A DNA stretch of 64,000 nt, taken from positions 62,001 through 126,000 of the forward strand of contig CAKSFY010000001.1 in assembly GCA_934454035.1 (NCBI GenBank). Direction: 5' to 3'. How positions within the stretch are numbered: position 1 is the first letter of the stretch; each line of letters begins with the position of its first letter. The notes under the pieces were generated by a model that saw only the letters and a program-made list of their open reading frames with translations, had not been told where the DNA came from and searched no databases. Below are positions 37,582-45,454 of the stretch, piece after piece. The translations under genes and the position numbers were made by a program. Origin of the DNA: an uncultured Clostridia bacterium. Its GTDB lineage: Bacteria; Bacillota; Clostridia; UBA1381.

Positions 37582-37610
37582 ATTATACACTATTTTTTCT
37601 TATTTGTCTA
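37582..37610 (-). promoter_or_regulatory. Promoter of pnuC
   Basis: Minus strand: TAGACA, 17-nt spacer, perfect TATAAT. The -35 box overlaps the stop codon of the deacetylase gene, so pnuC has its own promoter as well as possible read-through. Confidence 0.65.
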
Positions 37611-38363
37611 CCCCTCATTTTTATGTTGTCTGCCTGCTGCGTCAATTGTGTAATTATCCTCATAAATAAGGTCCGAAACAGGAACAAGTGTATAGCTTTC
37701 TTTAAGTTTCGGAACAAGCTCCTCCAATGCATTGGCAGTAAATTCCGTTCCGTTGTGCATAAGTATTATGTCGCCCGGCGACACTCTTTTTAAAACCCTT
37801 GCCGCGATTTCTTCCGCAGATTTTGCTTTATAGTCAAGACTGTCCGTCTGCCACTGAATATAAATCCGACCCGATTCGTCACAGGCGGTTACAACATCGT
37901 TTGTGTATTCGCCGTATGCCGCGCGGAAATATTTAACCGGCTTACCCGTAATTGCACTTATTACATCATCTGCTTTCTTCATATCCGACAGAATATCCTG
38001 CTTTGACATTTTTGCATAATGTGCATGGTTATATGAGTGATTGCCTATTTCAAAGCCTGCCGCATCAATCTTTTTTACCGCTTGGGGATATTTTTCCGCC
38101 CAGTCGCCGACTGCAAAAAAAGTTGCTCCGACATTGTTTCCTTTTAAGATTTCAATTATTCGGTCTATATCCGAATCGTTCCATGCGCAGTTAAAGGTCA
38201 GCGCAATTTTATTGTCATCGCGCTCTACCGAATAAATCGGAATTTCTCTTTCTCCGACCTTGAACGTTTCGGCAATTTTATTGCCGCCGGCGCACAAACC
38301 TATGCAAAGCATTACAATAAGCGTCCATAAAAGAAATCTTTTTAAATCAAATACAAAATACAT
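37608..38363 (-). CDS. Polysaccharide deacetylase family protein, PdaB-like
   Basis: 251 residues (ATG at 38363, CGGAGGAAAGAT upstream). An N-terminal membrane anchor (FLLWTLIVMLCIGLC, residues 10-24) is followed by a NodB domain. Motif 1, usually TFDDG, is TFNCAW (residues 56-61), so the usual catalytic Asp is Asn. Motif 2 HSYNH (109-113) and the His of ILMHNG are kept, and motif 3 reads RAAYGEYT. The layout resembles PdaB of spore formers, which also varies in motif 1. It may act on spore or wall peptidoglycan, or have lost activity. Confidence 0.82.
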   Translation of the reverse strand: MYFVFDLKRFLLWTLIVMLCIGLCAGGNKIAETFKVGEREIPIYSVERDDNKIALTFNCAWNDSDIDRIIEILKGNNVGATFFAVGDWAEKYPQAVKKIDAAGFEIGNHSYNHAHYAKMSKQDILSDMKKADDVISAITGKPVKYFRAAYGEYTNDVVTACDESGRIYIQWQTDSLDYKAKSAEEIAARVLKRVSPGDIILMHNGTEFTANALEELVPKLKESYTLVPVSDLIYEDNYTIDAAGRQHKNEG

Positions 38364-38398
38364 ATCTTTCCTCCGATAAAAAATATTATATTTTCCGC

Positions 38399-38427
38399 TT
38401 GCCAAATATACGCATTAATGATATACT
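38399..38427 (+). promoter_or_regulatory. Promoter of the esterase-rimM-trmD genes
   Basis: TTGCCA (38399-38404), 17-nt spacer, TATACT (38422-38427), 33 bases before the esterase ATG. A second TATACT follows 12 bases later in a short direct repeat (GATATACTAT). Confidence 0.55.
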
Positions 38428-38460
38428 ATTGATATACTATATGGAAAGATGTGTGTTTTT

Positions 38461-39138
38461 ATGAAACAAGAAATCAAAACTTACAAAAATTTCACTTATG
38501 TTTTGTGTCTGCCCGACAATTTTGACCCGGGCAAGAAATATCCCGTAATCCTGCAGCTGCACGGTGCAGGCGGCAGAGGAAGCGATATTTCGGTTCTGCT
38601 TACACATCCGTTCTGCGAAGAGAGCGCAAAATTCAAAGATTTTGAGTTTGTTTCGGTTCTGCCGCAATGCCCTGCCGACATAACCTGGTTTGCCGTCTTT
38701 GAACAGCTTATGGACTTTACAAAATATATTTACAATTCCGATTTTACCGATAAAAAACATTTTTATTGCATGGGTGCAAGCATGGGCGGCTACGGCACAT
38801 GGGAGCTTGCAATGCAGCTGCCGGAGCTTTTTGCGGCAATTGTTCCCGTATGCGGCGGAGGAATGTACTGGAATGCCGGCAGGCTTAAAAACGTTCCCGT
38901 ATGGGCGTTTCACGGCGGAAAGGACGGCTGCGTATTTCCTGAGGAAAGCAAAAAAATGGTTGACGCGGTCAACGCAAACGGCGGCAGCGCAAAGCTGACA
39001 ATATATCCCGAAAACGATCACAACGCATGGTCAGACACTTACTCAAACATAGAAGTATTTAAATGGCTTCTTTCTTGTGAAAAGACGGATACCTCCACTG
39101 CCGAGAACAAATATACCGATTGTGAAATTTACGGATAA
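38461..39138 (+). CDS. Alpha/beta-hydrolase, PHB-depolymerase/esterase type
   Basis: 225 residues. The oxyanion region LQLHGAGGRGSD lies at 32-43, nucleophile Ser107 in GASMGGYG, acid Asp155 in HGGKDGCV, and His187 in NDHNAWSDTY. This is the layout of the prolyl-oligopeptidase-like esterases (feruloyl esterase and phospholipase/carboxylesterase type). No signal peptide, so cytoplasmic. It lies 12 nt ahead of rimM and seems cotranscribed with it, with no obvious functional link. The start is at 38461; an ATG four codons earlier has no SD spacing. Substrate unknown. Confidence 0.82.
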   Translation: MKQEIKTYKNFTYVLCLPDNFDPGKKYPVILQLHGAGGRGSDISVLLTHPFCEESAKFKDFEFVSVLPQCPADITWFAVFEQLMDFTKYIYNSDFTDKKHFYCMGASMGGYGTWELAMQLPELFAAIVPVCGGGMYWNAGRLKNVPVWAFHGGKDGCVFPEESKKMVDAVNANGGSAKLTIYPENDHNAWSDTYSNIEVFKWLLSCEKTDTSTAENKYTDCEIYG

Positions 39139-39150
39139 GGAGAAATTGAC

Positions 39151-39660
39151 ATGGATCTGCTTGAAGTCGGAAAAATATTAAACACGCACGGGTTAAGAGG
39201 CGAGGTAAAGGTAGCCGCATGGACGGACACACCCGATGTTTTTGAGGATTTGACTACCGTTTATATTAAGAAAAAAAATGAATATATACCGCTTACCGTC
39301 GGAAATATCAAGTATCAGAAAAATAATTTGATTGTAAAATTCAAAGAACTTTCGGACATAAATGAAGCCGAGCCTTTGAAAAATCAAATTCTGTTTGCCG
39401 AAAGATCCGATTTGGGCGAGCTTGAGGACGGAGTTTATTATATTGCGGACCTTATCGGAATTACCGTCACGAAAGAGGACGGCGAAGTTCTGGGAAAAAT
39501 AAAGGACGTTATGCAAACCGGCGCAAACGATATTTATGTAGTTTCACGGGAGGGGAAAAAGGATTTGCTTATTCCTGTTCTTCCCGATGTCGTTCTGTCG
39601 GTCGATATAGCTGAAAAAAAGGCAGTCGTCCGCCTGTTGGAGGGGCTTGAGGATTTATGA
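39151..39660 (+). CDS. rimM: Ribosome maturation factor RimM
   Basis: 169 residues. N-terminal RimM domain begins with the signature LLEVGKILNTHGLRGEVKV, followed by a C-terminal PRC-barrel (LIGITVTKEDGEVLGKIKDV, then TGANDIYVV and LLIPVLPDVVLSVD). It helps mature the 30S head by binding S19. The stop overlaps the trmD start (ATGA). In most bacteria rpsP stands in front and rplS behind; neither is here. Confidence 0.95.
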   Translation: MDLLEVGKILNTHGLRGEVKVAAWTDTPDVFEDLTTVYIKKKNEYIPLTVGNIKYQKNNLIVKFKELSDINEAEPLKNQILFAERSDLGELEDGVYYIADLIGITVTKEDGEVLGKIKDVMQTGANDIYVVSREGKKDLLIPVLPDVVLSVDIAEKKAVVRLLEGLEDL

Positions 39661-40400
39661 TACGATTCGATGTGCTGACCTTATTCCCCGATATGTTCAA
39701 GGCAGTTCTCGGCGACAGCATAATAAAACGCGCCGCAGAAAAGGGCATTATCGAGATGAATTTTATAAACATTCGGGATTTTTCAAAAAACAAGCATAAA
39801 AAAACAGACGATTATCCGTATAGCGGAGGCGGCGGAATGCTTATGACTCCGCAACCCTTGTACGATGCATACCAAAGCGTTGCCGAGGGACTCGGCTATA
39901 AGCCGTACACAATATATATGTCGCCGTGCGGAGAAGTTTTTAATCAAAAATGCGCCGTAACGCTTTCCGAAAAAGAACACATAGTAATAATCTGCGGACA
40001 CTATGAGGGCATAGATCAGCGAATTATCGATATGCTCGTTGACTGCGAGATTTCAATCGGTGATTTTGTACTGACCGGCGGCGAAATCCCTGCAATGGCG
40101 GTTATTGACGCTGTTTCAAGAATGATTCCCGGGGTGCTTTCCTCCGAAAGTTCCTATCAAAACGAAAGTCACTACTCCGGACTTTTGGAATATCCGCAGT
40201 ACACACGTCCCGAGGAATTTATGGGACGAAAAATTCCCGATGTGCTGATTTCGGGGAATCATGCAAAAATAGATAAATGGAAACGTAAGGAATCAATTAA
40301 AAGAACACTTTTGAAAAGACCGGATATGCTTTACTCCGCCGAGCTTTCCGAAAAAGAAAGAGAATACGTAAAAAGCTTAAAAAAAGACCTCTCACTCTAA
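39657..40400 (+). CDS. trmD: tRNA (guanine-N1-)-methyltransferase
   Basis: 247 residues. SPOUT-class enzyme making m1G37 in tRNAs, which prevents frameshifting. FDVLTLFPDMF at the N-terminus, then DYPYSGGGGMLMTPQPLYDA, ICGHYEGIDQRI and IGDFVLTGGEIPAMAVIDA, the trefoil-knot SAM site. The C-terminal basic domain is complete. Ends just before a terminator that it shares with the RNase P RNA gene coming from the other side. Confidence 0.96.
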   Translation: MIRFDVLTLFPDMFKAVLGDSIIKRAAEKGIIEMNFINIRDFSKNKHKKTDDYPYSGGGGMLMTPQPLYDAYQSVAEGLGYKPYTIYMSPCGEVFNQKCAVTLSEKEHIVIICGHYEGIDQRIIDMLVDCEISIGDFVLTGGEIPAMAVIDAVSRMIPGVLSSESSYQNESHYSGLLEYPQYTRPEEFMGRKIPDVLISGNHAKIDKWKRKESIKRTLLKRPDMLYSAELSEKEREYVKSLKKDLSL

Positions 40401-40416
40401 AATGAGAGGATTTTTT
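40388..40416. terminator. Bidirectional terminator between trmD and rnpB
   Basis: CCTCTCA (40388-40394) pairs with TGAGAGG (40403-40409). Six T residues follow on the plus strand, and the mirror image on the minus strand is followed by seven T residues, so it can end both trmD and rnpB transcripts. It overlaps the last codons of trmD. Confidence 0.85.
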
Positions 40417-40425
40417 CATATAAAA

Positions 40426-40755
40426 GAGCAAGTCTGTAAGCCGGGTTCTGTATCGGACGATTATCTATCTGTGACGCATAATTACTTATGCGTTCATGCC
40501 GCCGGTCGGAAAATGCCGAGCAAGCTTAATTTTCCTGTCGTGCGTTGCTTCGGGTGGGGTTTACACGGGAGGTCGGTCGCCCTGCTCCCTGTGCGCTCTT
40601 ACCGCACATTTCCACACTTACCCGATTGAATCGGGCGTTTATTTTCTGTTGCACTGTCCTTGGAGTCGCCTCCACCGGGTGTTACCCGGCACCCTGCTCT
40701 GTGAAGCCCGGACTTTCCTCATGCATAAAAATGCACGCAATCGTCTGACTTACTC
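40426..40755 (-). ncRNA. rnpB: RNase P RNA, bacterial type A
   Basis: About 330 nt on the minus strand. The conserved core is plain: GAGGAAAGTCCGGGC near the 5' side, CAGGGTGCCGGGTAAC, GGAGGCGACTCCAAGG, CAGTGCAACAGAAA, GGTAAGAGCGCAC and ACAGAACCCGGCTTACAG at the 3' side. Ends are set by the P1 helix (GAGTAAGTC with GACTTGCTC, one G-T pair). It is the catalytic RNA that trims tRNA 5' ends. It has its own promoter next to the argC stop codon and ends at the terminator shared with trmD. Confidence 0.95.
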
Positions 40756-40771
40756 AATATATTATACTATT

Positions 40772-40800
40772 ATTATACCACGAGCCGCTGCCCGAGTCAA
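40772..40800 (-). promoter_or_regulatory. Promoter of rnpB
   Basis: Minus strand: TTGACT, 17-nt spacer, perfect TATAAT. It starts 4 bases after the argC stop codon and drives the RNase P RNA gene. Confidence 0.75.
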
Positions 40801-40803
40801 GCA

Positions 40804-41841
40804 TTAAAGATAAAAGCCTGCTTTATCGAGCGAGGTTTTTTCGTCCAGTCCGAACATAAGATTCATATTCTGAACAGCCTGACCTGCCGCACCCTTTACG
40901 ATATTGTCAAGCGCCGAAACAATTATCACTCTGTTAAGACGCTTATCCACGCATACTCCGATATCCACGAAATTGCTGCCTGCAACATGCTTTGTCTCGG
41001 GAAGCTCGCCGAGCTTTTTAACCCTTACAAAATATTCATCCTTATAAAAGTCCTCATATGCCTTGTGAACATCCTCAACCGAACGCGGAGTTTTCAAATT
41101 CATATAAATTGTCGCAAGTATTCCCCTTTTCTGCGGAATAAGATGCGGCGTAAATGACAAAATTATATCCTCTCCGGCCGCATGAGAAAGTTCCTGTTCT
41201 ATCTCCGAGGTATGTCTGTGAGTTGCAACCTTATAAGCCTTTGTGTTCTCGGTACATTCACAGAAATGATATGCAAGATTCAGCCCTCTGCCTGCGCCCG
41301 TAACTCCCGATTTAGCGTCTATGATTATATTTTTTGTATCTGCCCAGCCGTTTTTCAAAAGCGGATAGGCTCCCAGTATGGAACAGGTTGTATAGCAGCC
41401 GGGATTTCCGATAAGCCGAGCAGATTTAATTTTGTCTCTATGCAGCTCGCAAAGTCCGTAGACCGATTCCTTCAAAAGTTCGGGTGATGAATGCGGCTGC
41501 CCGTACCATTCTTCATAAACTTTCGGGGCATCATAACGAAAATCGCCGCTTAAATCAATTACTTTAAGTCCTGCTTTAATAAGATCCGGAATCACCGTCT
41601 TTGACGCACCGTGCGGCAGAGCGGTAAATGCAACATCACATTTTGAAATTTTGTCCATATCAAGCTCACTGCACTCCAAATCAAGTACATGTCCGAAATT
41701 CTGATAAACTTCATTTATATTCTTTCCGTCAAAGCTCTGCGAACCCAAAAATTCTATACTTACCTCCGGATGGTTTGTTAAAAGGCGTACAAGCTCTATT
41801 CCTGCATAGCCTGTCGCTCCCAAAACCGCTGCTTTTATCAT
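40804..41841 (-). CDS. argC: N-acetyl-gamma-glutamyl-phosphate reductase
   Basis: 345 residues from the ATG at 41841, after AAGGAGAG. It reduces N-acetylglutamyl phosphate with NADPH in arginine synthesis. Dinucleotide-binding LGATGYAGIELVRLL at the N-terminus, FTALPHGAS, and catalytic Cys149 in IGNPGCYTT, with later GVTGAGRG and the SFTPHLIPQKRGI segment. It is the last gene of the arg operon and follows the metallohydrolase by 14 nt. argB and argJ are not in the window. Confidence 0.96.
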   Translation of the reverse strand: MIKAAVLGATGYAGIELVRLLTNHPEVSIEFLGSQSFDGKNINEVYQNFGHVLDLECSELDMDKISKCDVAFTALPHGASKTVIPDLIKAGLKVIDLSGDFRYDAPKVYEEWYGQPHSSPELLKESVYGLCELHRDKIKSARLIGNPGCYTTCSILGAYPLLKNGWADTKNIIIDAKSGVTGAGRGLNLAYHFCECTENTKAYKVATHRHTSEIEQELSHAAGEDIILSFTPHLIPQKRGILATIYMNLKTPRSVEDVHKAYEDFYKDEYFVRVKKLGELPETKHVAGSNFVDIGVCVDKRLNRVIIVSALDNIVKGAAGQAVQNMNLMFGLDEKTSLDKAGFYL

Positions 41842-41855
41842 GACTTTTCTCTCCT

Positions 41856-42611
41856 TTATAAACATACTTTCATTCCGTCATATGCCGGAACAATACCGTG
41901 ATTCTTTAATATTTTTTCCAAATCTTCATGTGAATACTGCGAATATTTTGACATATGCGAAATCATTGTCTTTGAATTCGGTTTCATAAGCTCCAGCGAC
42001 CTAAATGTTTCATTCATCTCTGCAATCATATTCAGATTATTATGCTCAAATATGCGATAATCACCCTTTTTGTCCGACAATGTTCCGTCAAATACAACAA
42101 GGTCATATTTATACTTTCTTATCTCGTGCCAGCTTCTGCAAATAATCCACGCTCCGTCGCATCCCCAGAATATACATTTTTCTCCGTCTGAAATTATATA
42201 ATGGAGCGGCTGCTCCGCACTGTCCGAAACCAAATGATTTGCCCCGACCGCAATAACGGTGTGATTTCCTATCTTCACTTCTTTATAAAGCGGCATAATC
42301 TTCTTTTCGGCTTTTATATCGCCGATGCGCGCCTCTGCGCCTTTATCAAACCATACTGTGGTATTTTTTTCAAAAAACCTGTTTATTGCACCCCTTGAAT
42401 AATGGTCCTCATGCGTATGCGTTATCAGTACATTTTTGATGTTCTTCATATCAGCACCGTGTCTTTCGATATAATCCAAGGTATCATCGTTAAAGTCAAT
42501 CAACAGGTCATCATTTATCATAACAGAAGTGCATCTTCTGAAAAATTCCCCGTCCGCACGTTTTTTTATATCCCAGTCTGCGGCGCCGGTTCCCATAAAT
42601 AATATTTCCAT
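41856..42611 (-). CDS. Metallo-beta-lactamase-fold hydrolase of unknown role in the arg operon
   Basis: 251 residues, ATG at 42611 with GAGGAGAAAT upstream. The zinc motif THTHEDH occupies residues 64-70 (His65, His67, Asp69, His70), and GANHLVSD and the late MISHMSKYSQY segment could supply other ligands. The start MEILFMGTGAADWD resembles the phosphodiesterase-like MBL proteins, such as PhnP or RNase Z relatives, but it lacks features that would fix a function. It begins 1 nt after the GNAT gene's stop and is followed closely by argC. I do not know its substrate. Confidence 0.8.
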   Translation of the reverse strand: MEILFMGTGAADWDIKKRADGEFFRRCTSVMINDDLLIDFNDDTLDYIERHGADMKNIKNVLITHTHEDHYSRGAINRFFEKNTTVWFDKGAEARIGDIKAEKKIMPLYKEVKIGNHTVIAVGANHLVSDSAEQPLHYIISDGEKCIFWGCDGAWIICRSWHEIRKYKYDLVVFDGTLSDKKGDYRIFEHNNLNMIAEMNETFRSLELMKPNSKTMISHMSKYSQYSHEDLEKILKNHGIVPAYDGMKVCL

Positions 42612-42612
42612 T

Positions 42613-43110
42613 TTATTTCTCCTCATAATCCTTTACCAAAAGCGCTCTTATATATCCCTTTGATTTGTCGGTGGAATCTATATAAAAGCCTCTGCCGTAG
42701 TAAAATCTTATCAGTGACGCAATTTTTGACGCTGTATGCAAGGATAGCTTTCTGACGCCCTGATCCATCATAATTTTATCCACAATATTCATAATGGATT
42801 TTCCGATACCGTTATTCTGAGAGCTGATTTTTACTCCGAAACGGCTTAAATATGCAGTATGGTTTTCCTTATCTATAGCCAGGCGGACGCTTCCGACAGG
42901 GTCTCCGTCGGAAAAAGCAATGAGCACGATTTTACTTTTTAAGTCATTTTCAATATCCTCATATGTCTCATTGAGTGCAGGTGTACTCTCAACGCCGGCA
43001 AGCTCCCGATATTTTATAAAAGCTTCATGCGTAATACTCATTATATCGGGAATATCGTCAAAATTTGCAACACGCACCTGAAAAAGCGTGGTAAACTCAT
43101 AATTTTTCAA
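42613..43110 (-). CDS. GNAT-family N-acetyltransferase in the arg operon
   Basis: 165 residues with a TTG start (GGGGGG about 8 nt upstream). The GNAT fold is visible: N-terminal VRVANFDDIPDIMSITHEAF, a central VGSVRLAIDKENHTAYLSRFGV and the acetyl-CoA loop SQNNGIGKSIMNIV. The C-terminus RFYYGRGFYID is typical of small-molecule acetyltransferases. Position in a tight operon between argF and argC raises the chance that it acts on an arginine intermediate, for instance as an N-acetylglutamate synthase substitute, but nothing in the sequence proves that. Confidence 0.8.
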   Translation of the reverse strand: MKNYEFTTLFQVRVANFDDIPDIMSITHEAFIKYRELAGVESTPALNETYEDIENDLKSKIVLIAFSDGDPVGSVRLAIDKENHTAYLSRFGVKISSQNNGIGKSIMNIVDKIMMDQGVRKLSLHTASKIASLIRFYYGRGFYIDSTDKSKGYIRALLVKDYEEK

Positions 43111-43125
43111 CGTTAATCCCCCCGA

Positions 43126-44046
43126 TTAGTCTGCCATCAGCGTTGCCATAACCGCTTTTTGGGCATGAAGTCTGTTTTCCGCTTCGTCAAATATTGCAGA
43201 CTGTGCCCCGTCTATAACATCCTCCGTAACTTCATATCCGCGGTATGCCGGCAGACAGTGCAGGAATATTGCGTCTTCTTTTGCATCCTTCATCAGCTCA
43301 CTGTTGACCTGATAAGGCATGAACACCTTTATTCTTTCTTCCTTTTCCGCTTCCATACCCATGCTCACCCAAGTATCGGTATAAACAACATCTGCATTCT
43401 TTATTGCTTCTTTGGGGTCTTCGGTTATAATAAGGCTCTTTCCCGACTTATTAAAGTCGTCCTTTGCATTTTGGACAATCTCATCGTCAGGCATATAATT
43501 CTTCGGTGCTGCGATTGCACAGTCAAGTCCTGCCTTTGCGCAGCCGTACATAAGCGAATGTGCCATATTGTTGCCGTCGCCGATATATGCAAGCTTAAGT
43601 CCCTCAAGTTTGCCCTTTTTTTCATAAACTGTCTGCAAATCGGCAAGTACCTGGCAAGGATGCAACAGATCCGTAAGCGCGTTTATAATCGGAATATCGG
43701 CATACTTCGCCAAGTCCAAAACATCTTGATGGGCAAAGGTTCTAATCATAATTCCATCAAGATACCTTTCCAAAACCTTGGCAGTATCGTGAACGGTCTC
43801 TCCCCTGCCGAGCTGAATATCATGAGATGACAAAAAGAGCGGATACCCTCCGAGCTGAACCATGCCGACCTCAAACGAAACACGTGTTCTGGTTGATGAT
43901 TTTGAAAAAATCATTCCGAGAGTTTTTCCTTTCAAAATCGGGTGAGGTACTCCCTCCTTAAGCTCTTTTTTCAGTTTAACGGCTAATTTTAAGAGATTTT
44001 CAACTTCCTCTTTTGTACAATCGTGCAAGCTTATAAAATCATTCAT
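43126..44046 (-). CDS. argF: Ornithine carbamoyltransferase
   Basis: 306 residues from the ATG at 44046. It makes citrulline from ornithine and carbamoyl phosphate. The carbamoyl-phosphate loop SKSSTRTR is at 48-55, HPCQVLADLQT carries the second conserved block, and HCLPAYRGYEV the catalytic Cys motif; the ornithine-binding segment SMGMEAE is also present. AAAGGA lies before the start. It follows argD by 4 nt and precedes the GNAT gene by 15 nt. Confidence 0.95.
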   Translation of the reverse strand: MNDFISLHDCTKEEVENLLKLAVKLKKELKEGVPHPILKGKTLGMIFSKSSTRTRVSFEVGMVQLGGYPLFLSSHDIQLGRGETVHDTAKVLERYLDGIMIRTFAHQDVLDLAKYADIPIINALTDLLHPCQVLADLQTVYEKKGKLEGLKLAYIGDGNNMAHSLMYGCAKAGLDCAIAAPKNYMPDDEIVQNAKDDFNKSGKSLIITEDPKEAIKNADVVYTDTWVSMGMEAEKEERIKVFMPYQVNSELMKDAKEDAIFLHCLPAYRGYEVTEDVIDGAQSAIFDEAENRLHAQKAVMATLMAD

Positions 44047-44050
44047 TTTC

Positions 44051-45235
44051 TTATTCCTTTCCCAAGCAATCCGCAAATGCGGCAACAAATCCGTCAATAT
44101 CCTCTTTGGTTATAATCAAAGCCGGTGCAAGCCTTAGTGTATTTGTGCAAAGACTCGTCAGATATCTTTTTTCAAAAAGCTTATTGTAAATATCCTTTGC
44201 ACAATCCGGCGCAAGCTCTATACCTATTAACAGTCCGGCATTTCTTAAATCTTTTATTTTATCCGATTTGATTTCTTTTAATTTATGCATAAAATATTCG
44301 GACATTTCTTTAGCGTTATCCAAAAGTTTATCCTTTTCGATAATATCAAAGACCGCACAGCCTGCGGCTGTTGCCAGCGGATTTCCGCCGAATGTTGAAC
44401 CGTGGTCACCCGGGGCAAAGCTTTTTGCTACGAAATCCTTTGCGCACACCGCGCCTATCGGGACTCCTCCGCCGAGCGCCTTTGCCGAAGTGAATATGTC
44501 CGGTTCGACTCCGTACATCTGATGTGCAAACCAATAGCCGGTTCTGCCCATGCCCGTCTGAACCTCATCAAAAATAAGTATTATGTCCTTCTCATCACAG
44601 AGCTTTCTGAGAGCCTTTACATAGTCCTTATCCATAGGATGCACTCCGCTCTCGCCCTGAATCAATTCAATCATTATTGCCGCCGTATGCTCACCGGCTG
44701 CCTCCCTCACCGCTTCGATATTGTTCGGTTCAACCTGAATAAACCCGGGGGTAAGCGGTCTGTACGGTGCCCGGTATTTTTCCTGTCCGGTTGCGGCTAC
44801 GGTCGCGAGCGTTCTGCCGTGGAATGACTTATCCAGCGTGATTATCTCATATTTGTCCTTTCCCTGCTTATAAAAATAAATTTTCGCAAGCTTAATTGCA
44901 CCCTCGTTTGCTTCTGCGCCCGAATTTGCAAAAAAGACCTTATCCGCACAGGTATGCGAAGCTATTTTTTCCGCCAGTGCAGTCTGCGGCTCATTATAGT
45001 AATAGTTACAGATATGAATCTGCTTATCCAGCTGCTCGTGCAATGCCTTTGTAAATTCGGGATGGCAATGACCGAGTGCATTTACCGCAATTCCGCCGAG
45101 AAAGTCGTTGTACTCCTCGCCCTCTTTTGTATAAAGCTTCATTCCCCTGCCCTTTTCAAAAACAACCGGGAGTCTTTTTCCGAAAGTATTCATATAATAT
45201 TTTTCATCGTTTTTTATAATTTGTTCGGTAGTCAT
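44051..45235 (-). CDS. argD: Acetylornithine aminotransferase
   Basis: 394 residues, PLP-dependent class III aminotransferase. NSGAEANEGAIKLAK binds PLP phosphate, FDEVQTGMGRTG carries the conserved Asp, and the Schiff-base lysine is Lys252 in FTSAKALGGGVPIGA. It interconverts N-acetylglutamate semialdehyde and N-acetylornithine. It is the first gene of the operon, directly behind a promoter overlapped by an ARG box. Start ATG is close to GGGGCG, a weak SD. Confidence 0.95.
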   Translation of the reverse strand: MTTEQIIKNDEKYYMNTFGKRLPVVFEKGRGMKLYTKEGEEYNDFLGGIAVNALGHCHPEFTKALHEQLDKQIHICNYYYNEPQTALAEKIASHTCADKVFFANSGAEANEGAIKLAKIYFYKQGKDKYEIITLDKSFHGRTLATVAATGQEKYRAPYRPLTPGFIQVEPNNIEAVREAAGEHTAAIMIELIQGESGVHPMDKDYVKALRKLCDEKDIILIFDEVQTGMGRTGYWFAHQMYGVEPDIFTSAKALGGGVPIGAVCAKDFVAKSFAPGDHGSTFGGNPLATAAGCAVFDIIEKDKLLDNAKEMSEYFMHKLKEIKSDKIKDLRNAGLLIGIELAPDCAKDIYNKLFEKRYLTSLCTNTLRLAPALIITKEDIDGFVAAFADCLGKE

Positions 45236-45269
45236 CAGTTAAAACGCCCCTTTTCCGATTAATGTTTTA

Positions 45270-45298
45270 ATTATACATCATAATGCATAAAAATTCAA
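45270..45298 (-). promoter_or_regulatory. Promoter of the arginine operon
   Basis: Minus strand: TTGAAT, 17-nt spacer, perfect TATAAT, about 35 bases before the argD ATG. The ARG box covers its -35 and half of the spacer. Confidence 0.75.
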
Positions 45299-45299
45299 T
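45282..45299. promoter_or_regulatory. ARG box (ArgR/AhrC operator)
   Basis: AATGCATAAAAATTCAAT matches the Bacillus AhrC operator consensus CATGAATAAAAATKCAAK at 16 of 18 positions. Because it overlaps the argD promoter, ArgR with bound arginine would block RNA polymerase. The match is by eye against a remembered consensus. Confidence 0.75.
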
Positions 45300-45391
45300 A
45301 GCTTTTGTTTCGTTTTATGAAAAAAATAAGTTTTTTCGTAATAAAATTCCCTCTTTTTGGTTAAAATTGAAATTTCACGAAAATATCACCC

Positions 45392-45420
45392 TTGACACCC
45401 GGTGAAAACAATGATATAAT
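45392..45420 (+). promoter_or_regulatory. Promoter of the rhamnulokinase gene
   Basis: Perfect TTGACA (45392-45397), 17-nt spacer, perfect TATAAT (45415-45420), 34 bases before the ATG. Such a strong core promoter suggests that control, if any, is by a repressor. Confidence 0.8.
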
Positions 45421-45454
45421 TTTCTTAATCAATATAAGACGAAAGGACAAGACA

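Noticed and set aside
40402..40807. Several plus-strand ORFs of 67-103 codons
   Set aside because: They lie antisense to the RNase P RNA gene and have no SD or family resemblance.
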